A stretch of DNA of 64,000 bases from an uncultured Clostridia bacterium (GTDB lineage: Bacteria > Bacillota > Clostridia > Oscillospirales > Oscillospiraceae), in assembly GCA_946061515.1 (NCBI GenBank), contig CAMGRL010000004.1, forward strand, positions 1 to 64,000. Direction: 5' to 3'. Position numbers and translations under genes: made by a program. Positions within the stretch are counted from its first letter, which is position 1; each line of letters starts with the position of its first letter. The notes under the pieces are model-generated. The model was given only the letters and a program-made list of their open reading frames with translations. It did no database searches and was not told the origin of the DNA. Positions 18,343 to 26,435 of the stretch are shown piece after piece.

Positions 18343-19218
18343 ATGAAATTCAGAATACCGGCAAGCTCCGCCAATTTAGGGCCGGGCTTTGACTGCTTCG
18401 GCATAGCCTGGCAGTGCTATAATGAGATCGAGTTTATCCCCCGGGAAGAAGGCCTTTTGATCTCCGGCTGTGAGGAAAAATACTGTAATGAAGACAATCT
18501 GGCCTATAAGGCATACCGCGCCGTCATGGCCTGGGCTGGACAGCCGGAATCCGGGCTGGAGATCCGCTTCGGCAGGACCGATATCCCTGTGTCAAGAGGA
18601 ATGGGCTCCTCCGCCGCGCTGATCGTAGGCGGCGTGGTGGCGGCAAACGCGATCCACGGTCTGGAGCTCTCCGGCAGCGAGCTGCTGGCCATTGCCACCT
18701 CTGTGGAGGGGCACCCGGACAATATCGCCCCGGCGCTGTTCGGCGGCTTCACGGTCTCTGCCATGGACGGCATTGCCGCCGTCACTACCCATTTTCCCAT
18801 CAGTGAAAAGCTATTTTTCACCCTGCTCATCCCCGACTTTGAGCTGTCCACTGAGCTGGCCCGGGGCGTACTGCCTGTAAACGTGTCAAGACAGGATGCC
18901 ATCTTCAACATCTCCCGCTCCGCGCTGCTCATCAAGGCGCTGGAAAGGGGAGACAGGCAGCTTATGCGCATTGCCCTTGAGGATAAGCTGCACCAGCCCT
19001 ACCGGACAAAATTGATAAACGGATACGACAGTGCGGAGGCCGCGGCGAAAAAGCTCGACGCCATGGGCATCTGCATCTCCGGCGCAGGCTCCACGCTGCT
19101 CTGCATCGCCGACCGGCCGGAATTTTCCGCCGAAATGGAAAAAGAACTGAAGGAAAGCCTCCCCGGCTGGAAGGTCTTAGGGGTAAAGCCTGATCTGCAA
19201 GGCGTGAAGATGATATAG
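18343..19218 (+). CDS. thrB: homoserine kinase
   Basis: GHMP-family kinase that phosphorylates homoserine, supplying the thrC substrate. The 291-aa protein has the N-terminal IPASSANLGPGFDCFG motif, the ATP-binding loop PVSRGMGSSAA near residue 86, and a third motif with CISGAGSTLLCI near the end. Together with hom, lysC, asd and thrC this completes aspartate to threonine within 6.5 kb. Confidence 0.96.
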   Translation: MKFRIPASSANLGPGFDCFGIAWQCYNEIEFIPREEGLLISGCEEKYCNEDNLAYKAYRAVMAWAGQPESGLEIRFGRTDIPVSRGMGSSAALIVGGVVAANAIHGLELSGSELLAIATSVEGHPDNIAPALFGGFTVSAMDGIAAVTTHFPISEKLFFTLLIPDFELSTELARGVLPVNVSRQDAIFNISRSALLIKALERGDRQLMRIALEDKLHQPYRTKLINGYDSAEAAAKKLDAMGICISGAGSTLLCIADRPEFSAEMEKELKESLPGWKVLGVKPDLQGVKMI

Positions 19219-19255
19219 AATCTGATCCGAAAAAGCGGGAAATGCTGATATTTGC

Positions 19256-19284
19256 TTGAAAGTCGGGAAAGACTGTAATATAAT
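19256..19284 (+). promoter_or_regulatory. promoter of the Lar-like gene
   Basis: TTGAAA (19256-19261) and TATAAT (19279-19284) with a 17-base spacer, about 40 bases upstream of the ATG at 19327. Confidence 0.8.
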
Positions 19285-19326
19285 AGCAAAGTCTTTTCAG
19301 GTAAAACTTCATCAAGGAGAAATAAC

Positions 19327-19551
19327 ATGGATCTGGATAATCTCATCGAACTGGGCGACTGCCCCATCTGCCGCGGACCGGGAATCATGAGCCACGAGGG
19401 CGGCTGGAATGTGCAGGTGGAGTGCGCCGATTGCAGCGCACACACGGTATATGTGGAATACAACACCGAGGAGGAGAAGCGGGAAGCCGAACGGCAGGTG
19501 GCCCATCTCTGGAACATCGGTAAAGTCATAAAGAGCGAAATTGGCGAATAA
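19327..19551 (+). CDS. small zinc-ribbon protein, Lar-like
   Basis: A 74-aa soluble protein with CPICRG and VECADCSA, a two-CxxC zinc ribbon spaced like phage and plasmid Lar (restriction alleviation) proteins. The C-terminus (NTEEEKREAERQVAHLWN) also matches the Lar-type ending where a W-N follows a short helix. AAGGAGAAATAAC precedes the ATG. It has its own promoter and terminator. Function is unproven; Lar-like proteins are common in Firmicutes genomes outside phages. Confidence 0.65.
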   Translation: MDLDNLIELGDCPICRGPGIMSHEGGWNVQVECADCSAHTVYVEYNTEEEKREAERQVAHLWNIGKVIKSEIGE

Positions 19552-19568
19552 ACCGTCCTGAAAAAAGC

Positions 19569-19603
19569 AAAAGGGTATGCGTCTTTCCCGGCGCATACCC
19601 TTT
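19569..19603 (+). terminator. terminator after the Lar-like gene
   Basis: AAAGGGTATGC and GCATACCCTTT form an 11-bp stem with a 12-base loop, flanked by A-rich and T-rich sequence. Confidence 0.85.
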
Positions 19604-19628
19604 CATTCTGCCCGTTTTCGCTTTGCCG

Positions 19629-19680
19629 TTGACATTTTTTCTGTTTCAGGGTATAAACATATTGAAATAGTATGTTTATA
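19629..19680 (+). promoter_or_regulatory. promoter with perfect operator-like inverted repeat upstream of the MOSC gene
   Basis: TTGACA (19629-19634) and TATAAA (19652-19657) are spaced by 17 bases. The -10 is embedded in a perfect 10-bp inverted repeat, TATAAACATA (19652-19661) and TATGTTTATA (19671-19680), separated by 9 bases. The centre-to-centre distance of 19 bp and its position over the start region suggest repressor binding. The regulator is unknown; a molybdenum-responsive factor is possible given the neighbouring genes. Confidence 0.7.
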
Positions 19681-19720
19681 ACGCTGTCCGTAACTTTGCA
19701 GGAAGGGAGTGAAAGCAAGT

Positions 19721-20167
19721 ATGGAACAGCAGTCAGCCGTGATCAAAGCGGTGTGCATCAGCGAAAAAAAGGGAGAGCAAAAGCATCCCGTGGAGAAGAT
19801 ACAGCTGCGGCCCCATCTGGGGATCGTGGGAGACGCCCATGCCGGCGACTGGCACCGGCAGGTCAGCCTGCTCAGTCAGGAGAGTGTGGACCGGCTGCAG
19901 GAGAAGATCAGCATCCGGCTTTTTCCCGGCGCTTTCGCGGAAAATATTCTCTGTGAGGGGCTCTGCCTCTATGCCCTCCCCGTGGGGACCCGGCTGAAAA
20001 TCGGCAGCGCCCTGTGCCAGGTCACGCAGATCGGAAAAGAATGTCACGCGGACTGCGCTATCCGGCGGCAGGCCGGGGACTGTGTTATGCCCCGGGAAGG
20101 GATTTTTGCCATAGTGCTGGAGGAGGGGACTGCCCGCCCCGGCGATCTGGTTTCCGTCATTTCCTGA
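19721..20167 (+). CDS. MOSC domain protein
   Basis: About 148 aa from ATG 19721, 11 bases after GGGAG; a GTG at 19709 overlaps that site. MOSC domains handle sulfur carried by molybdenum cofactor sulfurase-like enzymes. The HAGDWHRQVSLL segment, the FAENILCEGL stretch and the conserved cysteine in IGKECHADCAI (residue about 108) fit small stand-alone MOSC proteins. modABC and the molybdenum hydroxylase locus lie 3-19 kb downstream, supporting a Moco role. It is transcribed alone, from a promoter with an operator-like repeat. Confidence 0.85.
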   Translation: MEQQSAVIKAVCISEKKGEQKHPVEKIQLRPHLGIVGDAHAGDWHRQVSLLSQESVDRLQEKISIRLFPGAFAENILCEGLCLYALPVGTRLKIGSALCQVTQIGKECHADCAIRRQAGDCVMPREGIFAIVLEEGTARPGDLVSVIS

Positions 20168-20211
20168 GCGGCAGAGCCTGCATGCAAGATGTCGAACTTT
20201 GTCGACGCCAT

Positions 20212-20239
20212 GAGCCCAGTTGTCTGGGCTCTGTTTTTA
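20212..20239 (+). terminator. terminator after the MOSC gene
   Basis: GAGCCCAG and CTGGGCTC pair around TTGT and are followed by TGTTTTTA. Confidence 0.85.
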
Positions 20240-20272
20240 TGTCTGGGGCCGGATTTTGGGTGAAAAAGAGTT

Positions 20273-21046
20273 CTATTTCGGACACTGTCTTCCGGTGTGG
20301 TCAATGGTGTATTCACCGGTGAGCAGCAGCTGGGAGATGGGGACAATGGTGTAGCCGTCGGCCAGAAGGGATTCGATGATCCCGGGCAGCGCCTCCGGCG
20401 TATTTTCCGCCGCGTTGTGAAACAGGACGATGCTGCCGGGCTGCACATTTTTCAGCACCCGGCTCTGGATGTCCTTGGCGGACAGGCCCTTCCAGTCCAG
20501 ACTGTCCACATCCCACTGTATGGCGGTGGTGCCGGTACTGCTGACGGCCTTGATCACATGGTCGTCATACTCCCCGTAAGGGCAGCGAAATAGGGTGGGT
20601 GTCACCCCGGTGACAGCGGCGATTTTCTGGTTGCAGGCGGTCACATCGGCCACGATCTCATCCTCGCTGAGCTTGGAGAAATGAGCGTGATTGGACGAGT
20701 GATTCATCACCTCGTTGCCCGCGTCCGCAAGGGCTTTTACGGATTCGGGGTATTTATCCACCCAGTCGCCCACCACGAAAAATGTGGCGTGGATGCCGTA
20801 CTTGTTCAGAATGTCGATCAGCTGCTGTGTGTCCTCGTTTCCCCAGGCGGCGTCGAAGGAGAGGGAGACCACTTTATCCTCCCGCTGCACGCAGTAGATG
20901 GGCAGCTGCCGCTGGGTGGCCGAAGCGCCCACAATGGCCGGGTTGTTCACTGTCCAGAAAATCAGTACCACTGCCAGTACAAGCCCCAGGCCGGAGAGGA
21001 CTTTTTTGTATTTCGTCAGGAATTTTCTCAGGTCGATCAAGCACAT
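20273..21046 (-). CDS. polysaccharide deacetylase family protein, PdaB-like
   Basis: Membrane-anchored NodB-type deacetylase, about 257 aa. A single N-terminal helix (GLGLVLAVVLIFWTV) is followed by the NodB domain: LSFDAAWGNEDT (motif 1), HSSNHAHFS (metal-binding SxxxH), FRCPYGEYDD and a late HNAAEN segment. The AAWGNED variant of motif 1 is characteristic of the sporulation protein PdaB, which suggests a spore-former. AAGGAG is only 2 bases from ATG 21046 but 8 from the TTG at 21040, so the true start may be TTG 21040. It is divergent from the cysteine desulfidase-like gene. Confidence 0.9.
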   Translation of the reverse strand: MCLIDLRKFLTKYKKVLSGLGLVLAVVLIFWTVNNPAIVGASATQRQLPIYCVQREDKVVSLSFDAAWGNEDTQQLIDILNKYGIHATFFVVGDWVDKYPESVKALADAGNEVMNHSSNHAHFSKLSEDEIVADVTACNQKIAAVTGVTPTLFRCPYGEYDDHVIKAVSSTGTTAIQWDVDSLDWKGLSAKDIQSRVLKNVQPGSIVLFHNAAENTPEALPGIIESLLADGYTIVPISQLLLTGEYTIDHTGRQCPK

Positions 21047-21133
21047 CACTCCTTTTGGTACATCCTATGACAAGCAGGCCGCCGATATTATTCCGGTTTG
21101 GGTTGACAAAGTTTAGATAATTCGGATTTGCGG

Positions 21134-21176
21134 TTGTGAAGCGGCGGCAAGTCATGTTACAATATCAACATATGTT
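21134..21176 (+). promoter_or_regulatory. candidate promoter and palindrome ahead of the cysteine desulfidase-like gene
   Basis: TTGTGA (21134-21139) and TACAAT (21158-21163) with an 18-base spacer. A perfect 10-bp palindrome AACATATGTT (21167-21176) lies just after the -10, in a plausible operator position. Confidence 0.45.
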
Positions 21177-21204
21177 AACGGAAAATTCGGAAAAGGAGGC
21201 GCAC

Positions 21205-22476
21205 ATGGAAAGAAACAGCGAAAAATACAGTACCTATCTCCAGATCCTCCGCAAGGAGCTGATCCCGGCTATGGGCTGTACGGAGCCCATTGCGGTGGCT
21301 TACTGCGCGGCCATTGCCGGAAAGACCCTGGGCTGTCTGCCGGAGCGGGTGGAGATCGAGGCCAGCGGCAACATCATCAAGAACGTAAAAAGCGTGATCG
21401 TGCCCAATACGGACGGCCGCAGGGGCGTTGAGGCCGCTGCCGCCGTGGGTATCATCGCCGGGGACGACAGCGCGGGACTGGAGGTCATCTCCCATGTGTC
21501 CGAGGAGGACAAGCGCAGGCTGGGGGAGTATCTGGAAACAACGCCCATCAAGGTCAGTCCCGCTAAGTCGGAGCTGGTGCTGGATGTGACGGTCAGCGTA
21601 TTTTCAGGCGAAAGCAGCGCAAAGGTGCGTATCATCAACCACCACACAGGGCTGGCGCTGGTGGAAAAAGACGGCCAGGTGCTTTTTGAAGACGAGCCAG
21701 TGAACCCGGCGGCGGAGAGCGGGCTGGACTATGGGCTGCTCTCGGTGGAAGATATCTATGATTTTGCCCAATCCCTTGACGTGGAGGACGTGCGGGAGCT
21801 GTTCGACAGGCAGATCGAATATAACTGCGCCATCGCCGGGGAGGGGCTGAACGGGGATTACGGAGCCAACATCGGAAAGGTCCTTTTAAACCAGGGAGAC
21901 GATGTGCACACCCTGGCCCGGGCCAAGGCTGCCGCGGCCTCTGACGCCAGAATGGGCGGCTGCGAACTGCCGGTCATCATTAATTCCGGCAGCGGAAACC
22001 AGGGCATCACCGTCTGCGTACCGGTGGTGGAATACGCCCTGGAGCTGGGCAGCAGCAGGGAAAAGCTGTACCGGGCTCTGGCCATCTCCAATTTGACGGC
22101 CATCCACCTGAAGGAGGGGATCGGCCGCCTCTCCGCCTACTGCGGCGCGGTCAGCGCCGGGGCCAGCGCGGGCGCTGCCGTATCGTATTTGCGGGGCGGA
22201 GACCTGGACAGCATCTCCCACGCCCTGGTAAACGCCCTGGCCATCTCTTCGGGCATGGTCTGCGACGGGGCAAAGCCCAGCTGTGCGGCCAAGATCGCCG
22301 TGGCGGTGGATTCGGGACTGCTGGCCATGGAGATGTATGACGCGGGACAGCAGTTTTACGGCGGGGACGGCATCATCCTGAAGGGCGTGGAAAACACCAT
22401 CAGGAACGTGGGTGTTCTGGGCCGGCACGGCATGAAGGAGACGGACAGGACCATCATTGAGCTGATGACAAAATAA
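21205..22476 (+). CDS. L-cysteine desulfidase / L-serine dehydratase alpha-like protein (UPF0597, YhaM/CyuA family)
   Basis: Predicted [4Fe-4S] lyase of 423 aa that degrades cysteine to pyruvate, ammonia and sulfide. The start ATG 21205 (MERNSEKYS) follows AAAAGGAGG; upstream in-frame ATGs lack a site. Cluster cysteines occur in AMGCTEPIAVAY, YCGAVSAGAS and VCDGAKPSCAAK, the pattern shared by the family. The conserved ASGNIIKNVKSVIVPNT and INSGSGNQGI segments are present. It stands alone with its own terminator. Serine deaminase activity cannot be excluded. Confidence 0.9.
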   Translation: MERNSEKYSTYLQILRKELIPAMGCTEPIAVAYCAAIAGKTLGCLPERVEIEASGNIIKNVKSVIVPNTDGRRGVEAAAAVGIIAGDDSAGLEVISHVSEEDKRRLGEYLETTPIKVSPAKSELVLDVTVSVFSGESSAKVRIINHHTGLALVEKDGQVLFEDEPVNPAAESGLDYGLLSVEDIYDFAQSLDVEDVRELFDRQIEYNCAIAGEGLNGDYGANIGKVLLNQGDDVHTLARAKAAAASDARMGGCELPVIINSGSGNQGITVCVPVVEYALELGSSREKLYRALAISNLTAIHLKEGIGRLSAYCGAVSAGASAGAAVSYLRGGDLDSISHALVNALAISSGMVCDGAKPSCAAKIAVAVDSGLLAMEMYDAGQQFYGGDGIILKGVENTIRNVGVLGRHGMKETDRTIIELMTK

Positions 22477-22495
22477 AGTGGATAAGCGCACAGAC

Positions 22496-22541
22496 ACAGC
22501 TGTCAGAGCAAGAAAGCACTGCTCTGACAGCTGTTTTTCTT
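22496..22541 (+). terminator. strong terminator after the cysteine desulfidase-like gene
   Basis: ACAGCTGTCAGAGCA and TGCTCTGACAGCTGT form a perfect 15-bp stem followed by TTTTCTTG. Confidence 0.93.
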
Positions 22542-22569
22542 GTTAAATAAAAAAACTAAACTAAATTAC

Positions 22570-22613
22570 TTGCAAAAAATGAAGTACCGAATTATAATAG
22601 AATACAAGTTGTA
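22570..22613 (+). promoter_or_regulatory. modA promoter with overlapping inverted repeat
   Basis: TTGCAA (22570-22575) and TATAAT (22593-22598) are spaced 17 bases. TACAAGTTGTA (22603-22613), a 5-bp inverted repeat around one base, lies over the expected start site and could be an operator. The leader to the ATG is about 45 bases and A+T-rich. Confidence 0.75.
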
Positions 22614-22651
22614 AACAAAAAATATTCGCTTAATCGTAAGGAGGAAATGAA

Positions 22652-23545
22652 ATGAAAGGAAAATTTCTTGCGCTCATACTCTGTATGCTGATGCTGCTGG
22701 CCGTTCTGACCGGCTGCGGCGCCAAGGACGAGCCTGTGAGCACTCCCCCTGCCGAGAGTGAAGAAGTAGCCGCTCCTGAAAGCGAAGCGCCCGCCCTTAA
22801 GGCTGAACCGGTGGAGCTGATCGTATTCGCGGCCGCTTCCATGACGGAGACCCTGACCGAACTGGGCGATGCCTACATGGCAGATCACCCTGAAGTCACC
22901 ATTGTGTTCAACTTTGACTCTTCCGGCACCCTGAAGACCCAGATCCAGGAAGGCGCTGACTGCGATATCTTCATCTCCGCAGGTCAGAAGCAGATGAACC
23001 AGCTGGACATCACGGCCGATTCTTCCGTGAACACCGAAGGTCTGGACTTCGTTCTGGAAGGCAGCCGCTTTGACATTCTGGAGAACAAGGTCGCTCTGGC
23101 TGTTCCCGATGGCAACCCTGCCGGCATCAATTCCTATGACGACCTGAAGGCCGGACTGGAAGCTGGCAGCATCATGCTGGCCATGGGAAACGCCGACGTT
23201 CCTGTGGGCCAGTACACCCAGAAGATCCTGGCTTTCTTTGGCCTGGATGAGGAGCAGCTTGCCCAGGCAGGCTCCATCACCTACGGCTCCAACGTGAAGG
23301 AAGTAACCACCCAGGTATCTGAGGCTACTGTGGACTGCGGCATCATCTACGCCACCGACGCGGCCTCCGCCGGCCTGACGGTTGTGGACACCGCCACCGC
23401 TGAGATGTGCGGACAGGTCATCTATCCCGCCGCCGTACTGAATGTTTCCAAGAACCCCGACGCAGCCCAGGTCTTCCTTGACTTCCTCAAGAGCGATGCT
23501 GCTGATGCTGTGTTTGAAGCAGTTGGATTTACTCCCGTTGCCTAA
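22652..23545 (+). CDS. modA: molybdate ABC transporter substrate-binding lipoprotein
   Basis: Captures molybdate (or tungstate) outside the membrane. The 297-aa protein has a lipoprotein signal peptide ending in the lipobox LTGC (Cys near residue 24), a short acidic linker, then the ModA fold: VFAAASMTETL, FNFDSSGTLKTQIQEG, ADVPVGQYTQKIL and a late CGIIYATDA. The serine and alanine-serine anion-binding positions are retained. AGGAGGAAATGAA precedes the ATG. It is first of modABC, with a hairpin before modB that probably lowers expression of the membrane parts. Confidence 0.96.
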   Translation: MKGKFLALILCMLMLLAVLTGCGAKDEPVSTPPAESEEVAAPESEAPALKAEPVELIVFAAASMTETLTELGDAYMADHPEVTIVFNFDSSGTLKTQIQEGADCDIFISAGQKQMNQLDITADSSVNTEGLDFVLEGSRFDILENKVALAVPDGNPAGINSYDDLKAGLEAGSIMLAMGNADVPVGQYTQKILAFFGLDEEQLAQAGSITYGSNVKEVTTQVSEATVDCGIIYATDAASAGLTVVDTATAEMCGQVIYPAAVLNVSKNPDAAQVFLDFLKSDAADAVFEAVGFTPVA

Positions 23546-23558
23546 GGAAAAATAATCG

Positions 23559-23587
23559 AACAGGCGGGCTTTCGCCCGCCTGTTTTA
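23559..23587 (+). terminator. intercistronic hairpin between modA and modB
   Basis: AACAGGCGGGC and GCCCGCCTGTT pair around TTTC and are followed by TTATAAAA. It probably acts as a partial terminator, leaving modA in excess over modBC. Confidence 0.75.
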
Positions 23588-23606
23588 TAAAAGGATGAGA
23601 TGATTT

Positions 23607-24293
23607 ATGGATTGGTTTCCGCTGCTAAACTCCCTGCGGATCGCAGGCATCAGCACGGTCATTATCTTTTTTCTGGGCATATTTGCCGCCTACTATATTG
23701 CCAAGGCCCCAAGGATGATCAAGGGCTTACTTGATGTTATTCTCACGCTGCCGCTGGTGCTGCCGCCCACTGTGGTGGGCTACCTGCTGCTGCGGGTGCT
23801 GGGACCAAAGCGCATTATCGGCGCCTGGTTTCTCTCCGCTTTCGGCATCAAGCTCACCATGACCTGGTGGTCTGCCATCTTTGCCACCACCGTGGTGATC
23901 TTCCCCCTGATGTACAGGACGGCCCGGGGCGCTTTTGAATCCTTTGACGAGACCCTGGCCTGGTCGGCAAAGTCCATCGGACTTTCCAATACTTATATTT
24001 TCTGGCGCATCAGAATGCCCTACTGCCGTCAGGGGATCCTGGCGGGTACGGTCCTCGCCTTCGCAAGAGCCCTGGGCGAGTATGGCGCCACCAGCATGAT
24101 CGCCGGCTATACGCCCGGAAAGACCGCCACCATATCCACCACCGTGTACCAGCTCTGGCGGACCAATGACGACGCGCTGGCCTTCAAATGGGTGATGGTG
24201 AACCTGGCCATCTCCTTTGTGGTGCTGCTGGCGGTAAATATGCTGGAGAAAAAGTCGGGAAGAGGCTTGCGAAAAGGGAAAGCCGGGGTGTAA
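23607..24293 (+). CDS. modB: molybdate ABC transporter permease
   Basis: Inner-membrane permease of 228 aa with about five helices. The EAA loop contacting ModC is visible as LAWSAKSIGLSNTYIFWRI followed by RAPY-like RMPYCRQGIL and the ALGEYGATSMIAG segment characteristic of ModB/CysT permeases. AAAAGGATGAG precedes the ATG. Its stop is separated by one base from the modC ATG (TAATATG). Confidence 0.95.
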   Translation: MDWFPLLNSLRIAGISTVIIFFLGIFAAYYIAKAPRMIKGLLDVILTLPLVLPPTVVGYLLLRVLGPKRIIGAWFLSAFGIKLTMTWWSAIFATTVVIFPLMYRTARGAFESFDETLAWSAKSIGLSNTYIFWRIRMPYCRQGILAGTVLAFARALGEYGATSMIAGYTPGKTATISTTVYQLWRTNDDALAFKWVMVNLAISFVVLLAVNMLEKKSGRGLRKGKAGV

Positions 24294-24294
24294 T

Positions 24295-25341
24295 ATGTCA
24301 CTGTATGCAGATATAGAAAAAAACCTTGGCTCATTCAAGCTCAAGGTAAAGATCGAGGTGGAGAACGAGACGCTGGCCCTGCTGGGCGCGTCCGGCTGCG
24401 GGAAAAGTCTCTCCCTCAAGTGCATTGCGGGGATCGAGCGCCCGGACAGGGGAAAAATCGTCGTGGATGGCCGTACTCTATTCGATTCGGAAAAGGGGAT
24501 AGACCTGACGCCCCAAAAGCGCCGGACCGGACTGATGTTTCAAAACTACGCCCTGTTTCCCAACATGACCGTCCTGCAGAATATCCAGGCCGGTGCAAAG
24601 CGGGAGAAGGACCCGGAAAAGCGCAAAAGCTGCATTTCCGCCGTTATGGACAGCTTCGGTCTGTCGGAACTGTCAAACCATCTGCCTTACCAGCTCTCCG
24701 GCGGTCAGCAGCAGAGAGTGGCCCTGGCGCGCATTCTGGTCTCTGAGCCGGATATCCTCCTGCTGGACGAGCCTTTTTCCGCCCTGGACAGCCATCTGCG
24801 TTTCCGGTTGGAGCGGGAGCTGCACCAGGTCATTCAGGACTTCGGAAAGACCGTCGTACTTGTCTCCCACGACCGGGACGAGGTGTTCCGCCTGTCGGAC
24901 AAGATCGCCATTATCAAAGACGGCCAGGTGGACCGGTTCGGCCTGAAGGATGAGGTGTTCCGTCAGCCCGGCACGGTGAACGGAGCGATCCTCACCGGCT
25001 GTAAAAACATCAGCCGCATAGAAAAAATCGACGACCGGCGGATCAGGGCGCTGGACTGGGGAATAGACCTGGAGACGGACCAGGACCCGAAAGAGGCCCG
25101 CAGCGTGGGCATACGGATGCACGATATCCGCCTTGGCGACGGCGGGCGCAACAGCTTTGTCTGCCGTGTGGCTGACGTGATCGAAAATCCTTTCTCCTAC
25201 ACGGCTATGCTCCTGCCGGAGCAGGCGGAAGCTGCGTCGCTCATCGGCTGGGAGTTGGAAAAGGAACTGTGGCACAGCGTGGAAGGGGAAAAGGTCAGCG
25301 TTACTCTGCCGCCTGAAAGCCTGCTGCTGTTAACAGAATAA
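24295..25341 (+). CDS. modC: molybdate ABC transporter ATP-binding protein
   Basis: A 348-aa ATPase that powers molybdate uptake. Walker A GASGCGKS (about residues 31-38), signature LSGGQQQRVALAR, Walker B ILLLDEPFSALD and the H-loop LVSHDRDE are intact. The C-terminal 100 residues form a MOP/TOBE-like domain, typical of ModC proteins that sense oxyanion. It is tightly coupled to modB. Confidence 0.95.
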   Translation: MSLYADIEKNLGSFKLKVKIEVENETLALLGASGCGKSLSLKCIAGIERPDRGKIVVDGRTLFDSEKGIDLTPQKRRTGLMFQNYALFPNMTVLQNIQAGAKREKDPEKRKSCISAVMDSFGLSELSNHLPYQLSGGQQQRVALARILVSEPDILLLDEPFSALDSHLRFRLERELHQVIQDFGKTVVLVSHDRDEVFRLSDKIAIIKDGQVDRFGLKDEVFRQPGTVNGAILTGCKNISRIEKIDDRRIRALDWGIDLETDQDPKEARSVGIRMHDIRLGDGGRNSFVCRVADVIENPFSYTAMLLPEQAEAASLIGWELEKELWHSVEGEKVSVTLPPESLLLLTE

Positions 25342-25365
25342 AAATATCCGAAAGGACATAAAAAT

Positions 25366-26382
25366 ATGAAAAAGGTTAAAGTGGAAGACGCTGTCGGCAT
25401 GACCCTCTGTCACGATATCACGGAGATGCGCGACGGCTTCAAGGGCGCCGCGTTCAAGCGGGGCCATGTGATCCGGGAGGAGGATATTCCCAAGCTTCTG
25501 GATCTGGGCAAACGCACGGTGTTTATCTGGCAGGCTGACGCGGGGGAGATCCACGAGGAGGACGCTGCCCGCCGCATGGCCGCTATGGCCCCAGTAGAGG
25601 GCGCACACTATACCGAGCCTTCCGAGGGCAAGGTGCTGCTCATGGCGGATCAGCGGGGCATGTTCCGCGTGGACACGGAGCTTTTGCGCCAGGTCAACTC
25701 CATCGGTGATTTGACCATTTCCACCCTGCCCGATCACCACCCGGTAGAAGCGGGGGCGCGGCTGGCCTCCATGCGCATTGTGCCGCTGGTGACCCAGGAG
25801 GAACAGATCATCCGGGCCGAGGAGCTGTGCAAGGGCCGCCGTCTGCTGGACCTGCGTCCCTATAAATTTATGAAAGTGGGCGTTATCATCACCGGGTCCG
25901 AGATCTATACCGGCAGGATCAAGGACAAATTTGAGCCGGTGGTCCGGGCCAAGCTGCAGAAGTACCCCAGCGAGATTTTGGGCGTCACCATCTGCGATGA
26001 CGATCTGGACATGATCGTCGCCGCGGCAAAGGGCTACCTGGACGCGGGAGCGGACTTTTTGATCTTCACCGGCGGCATGTCTGTGGACCCGGACGACCTG
26101 ACCCCCACCGCCATCCGGAAGCTGGGCGCGGACATCGTGAGCCACGGTGTGCCCTCTCAGCCGGGCAACATGACGCTGGTGGCCTATCTGGGGGATGTGG
26201 CCATTCTGGGCGTCCCCGGCGCGGCGGTCAGTCTGCCTACCACCATATTCGATGTGCTGCTGCCTCAGATCTTCGCCGGAGATAAGCTCACCAAGGAGGA
26301 TCTTGTCCGCCTGGGCGACGGCGGCCTGTGCCAGCTCTGCAAGAGCTGTCATTTCCCCAACTGCACTTTCGGACGTTATTAA
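25366..26382 (+). CDS. MoeA/MogA-like molybdopterin-binding protein
   Basis: A 338-aa protein whose C-terminal half carries the molybdopterin-binding fold: GVIITGSEIYTGRIKDKF, ILGVTICDDDLDMI, DFLIFTGGMSVDPDD and VPSQPGNM with GVPGA. The N-terminal half (VEDAVGMTLCHDIT, FKRGHVIREEDIPKL) resembles the shortened MoeA-like proteins found beside molybdenum hydroxylase genes. The C-terminus has a Cys/His cluster (CQLCKSCHFPNC) that could bind a metal. It lies 24 bases after modC and probably inserts or stores molybdenum for the nearby hydroxylase. It is shorter and divergent from housekeeping MoeA. Confidence 0.88.
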   Translation: MKKVKVEDAVGMTLCHDITEMRDGFKGAAFKRGHVIREEDIPKLLDLGKRTVFIWQADAGEIHEEDAARRMAAMAPVEGAHYTEPSEGKVLLMADQRGMFRVDTELLRQVNSIGDLTISTLPDHHPVEAGARLASMRIVPLVTQEEQIIRAEELCKGRRLLDLRPYKFMKVGVIITGSEIYTGRIKDKFEPVVRAKLQKYPSEILGVTICDDDLDMIVAAAKGYLDAGADFLIFTGGMSVDPDDLTPTAIRKLGADIVSHGVPSQPGNMTLVAYLGDVAILGVPGAAVSLPTTIFDVLLPQIFAGDKLTKEDLVRLGDGGLCQLCKSCHFPNCTFGRY

Positions 26383-26396
26383 TCATACCGAACGAT

Positions 26397-26432
26397 AAAA
26401 TCTCCCTCCGGACGTCCGAAGGGAGATTTTCT
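26397..26432. terminator. bidirectional terminator between the MoeA-like gene and the ligase gene
   Basis: AAAATCTCCCTCCGGAC and GTCCGAAGGGAGATTTT form a long near-perfect stem with A and T tracts on either side, between convergent genes. Confidence 0.9.
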
Positions 26433-26435
26433 TGT

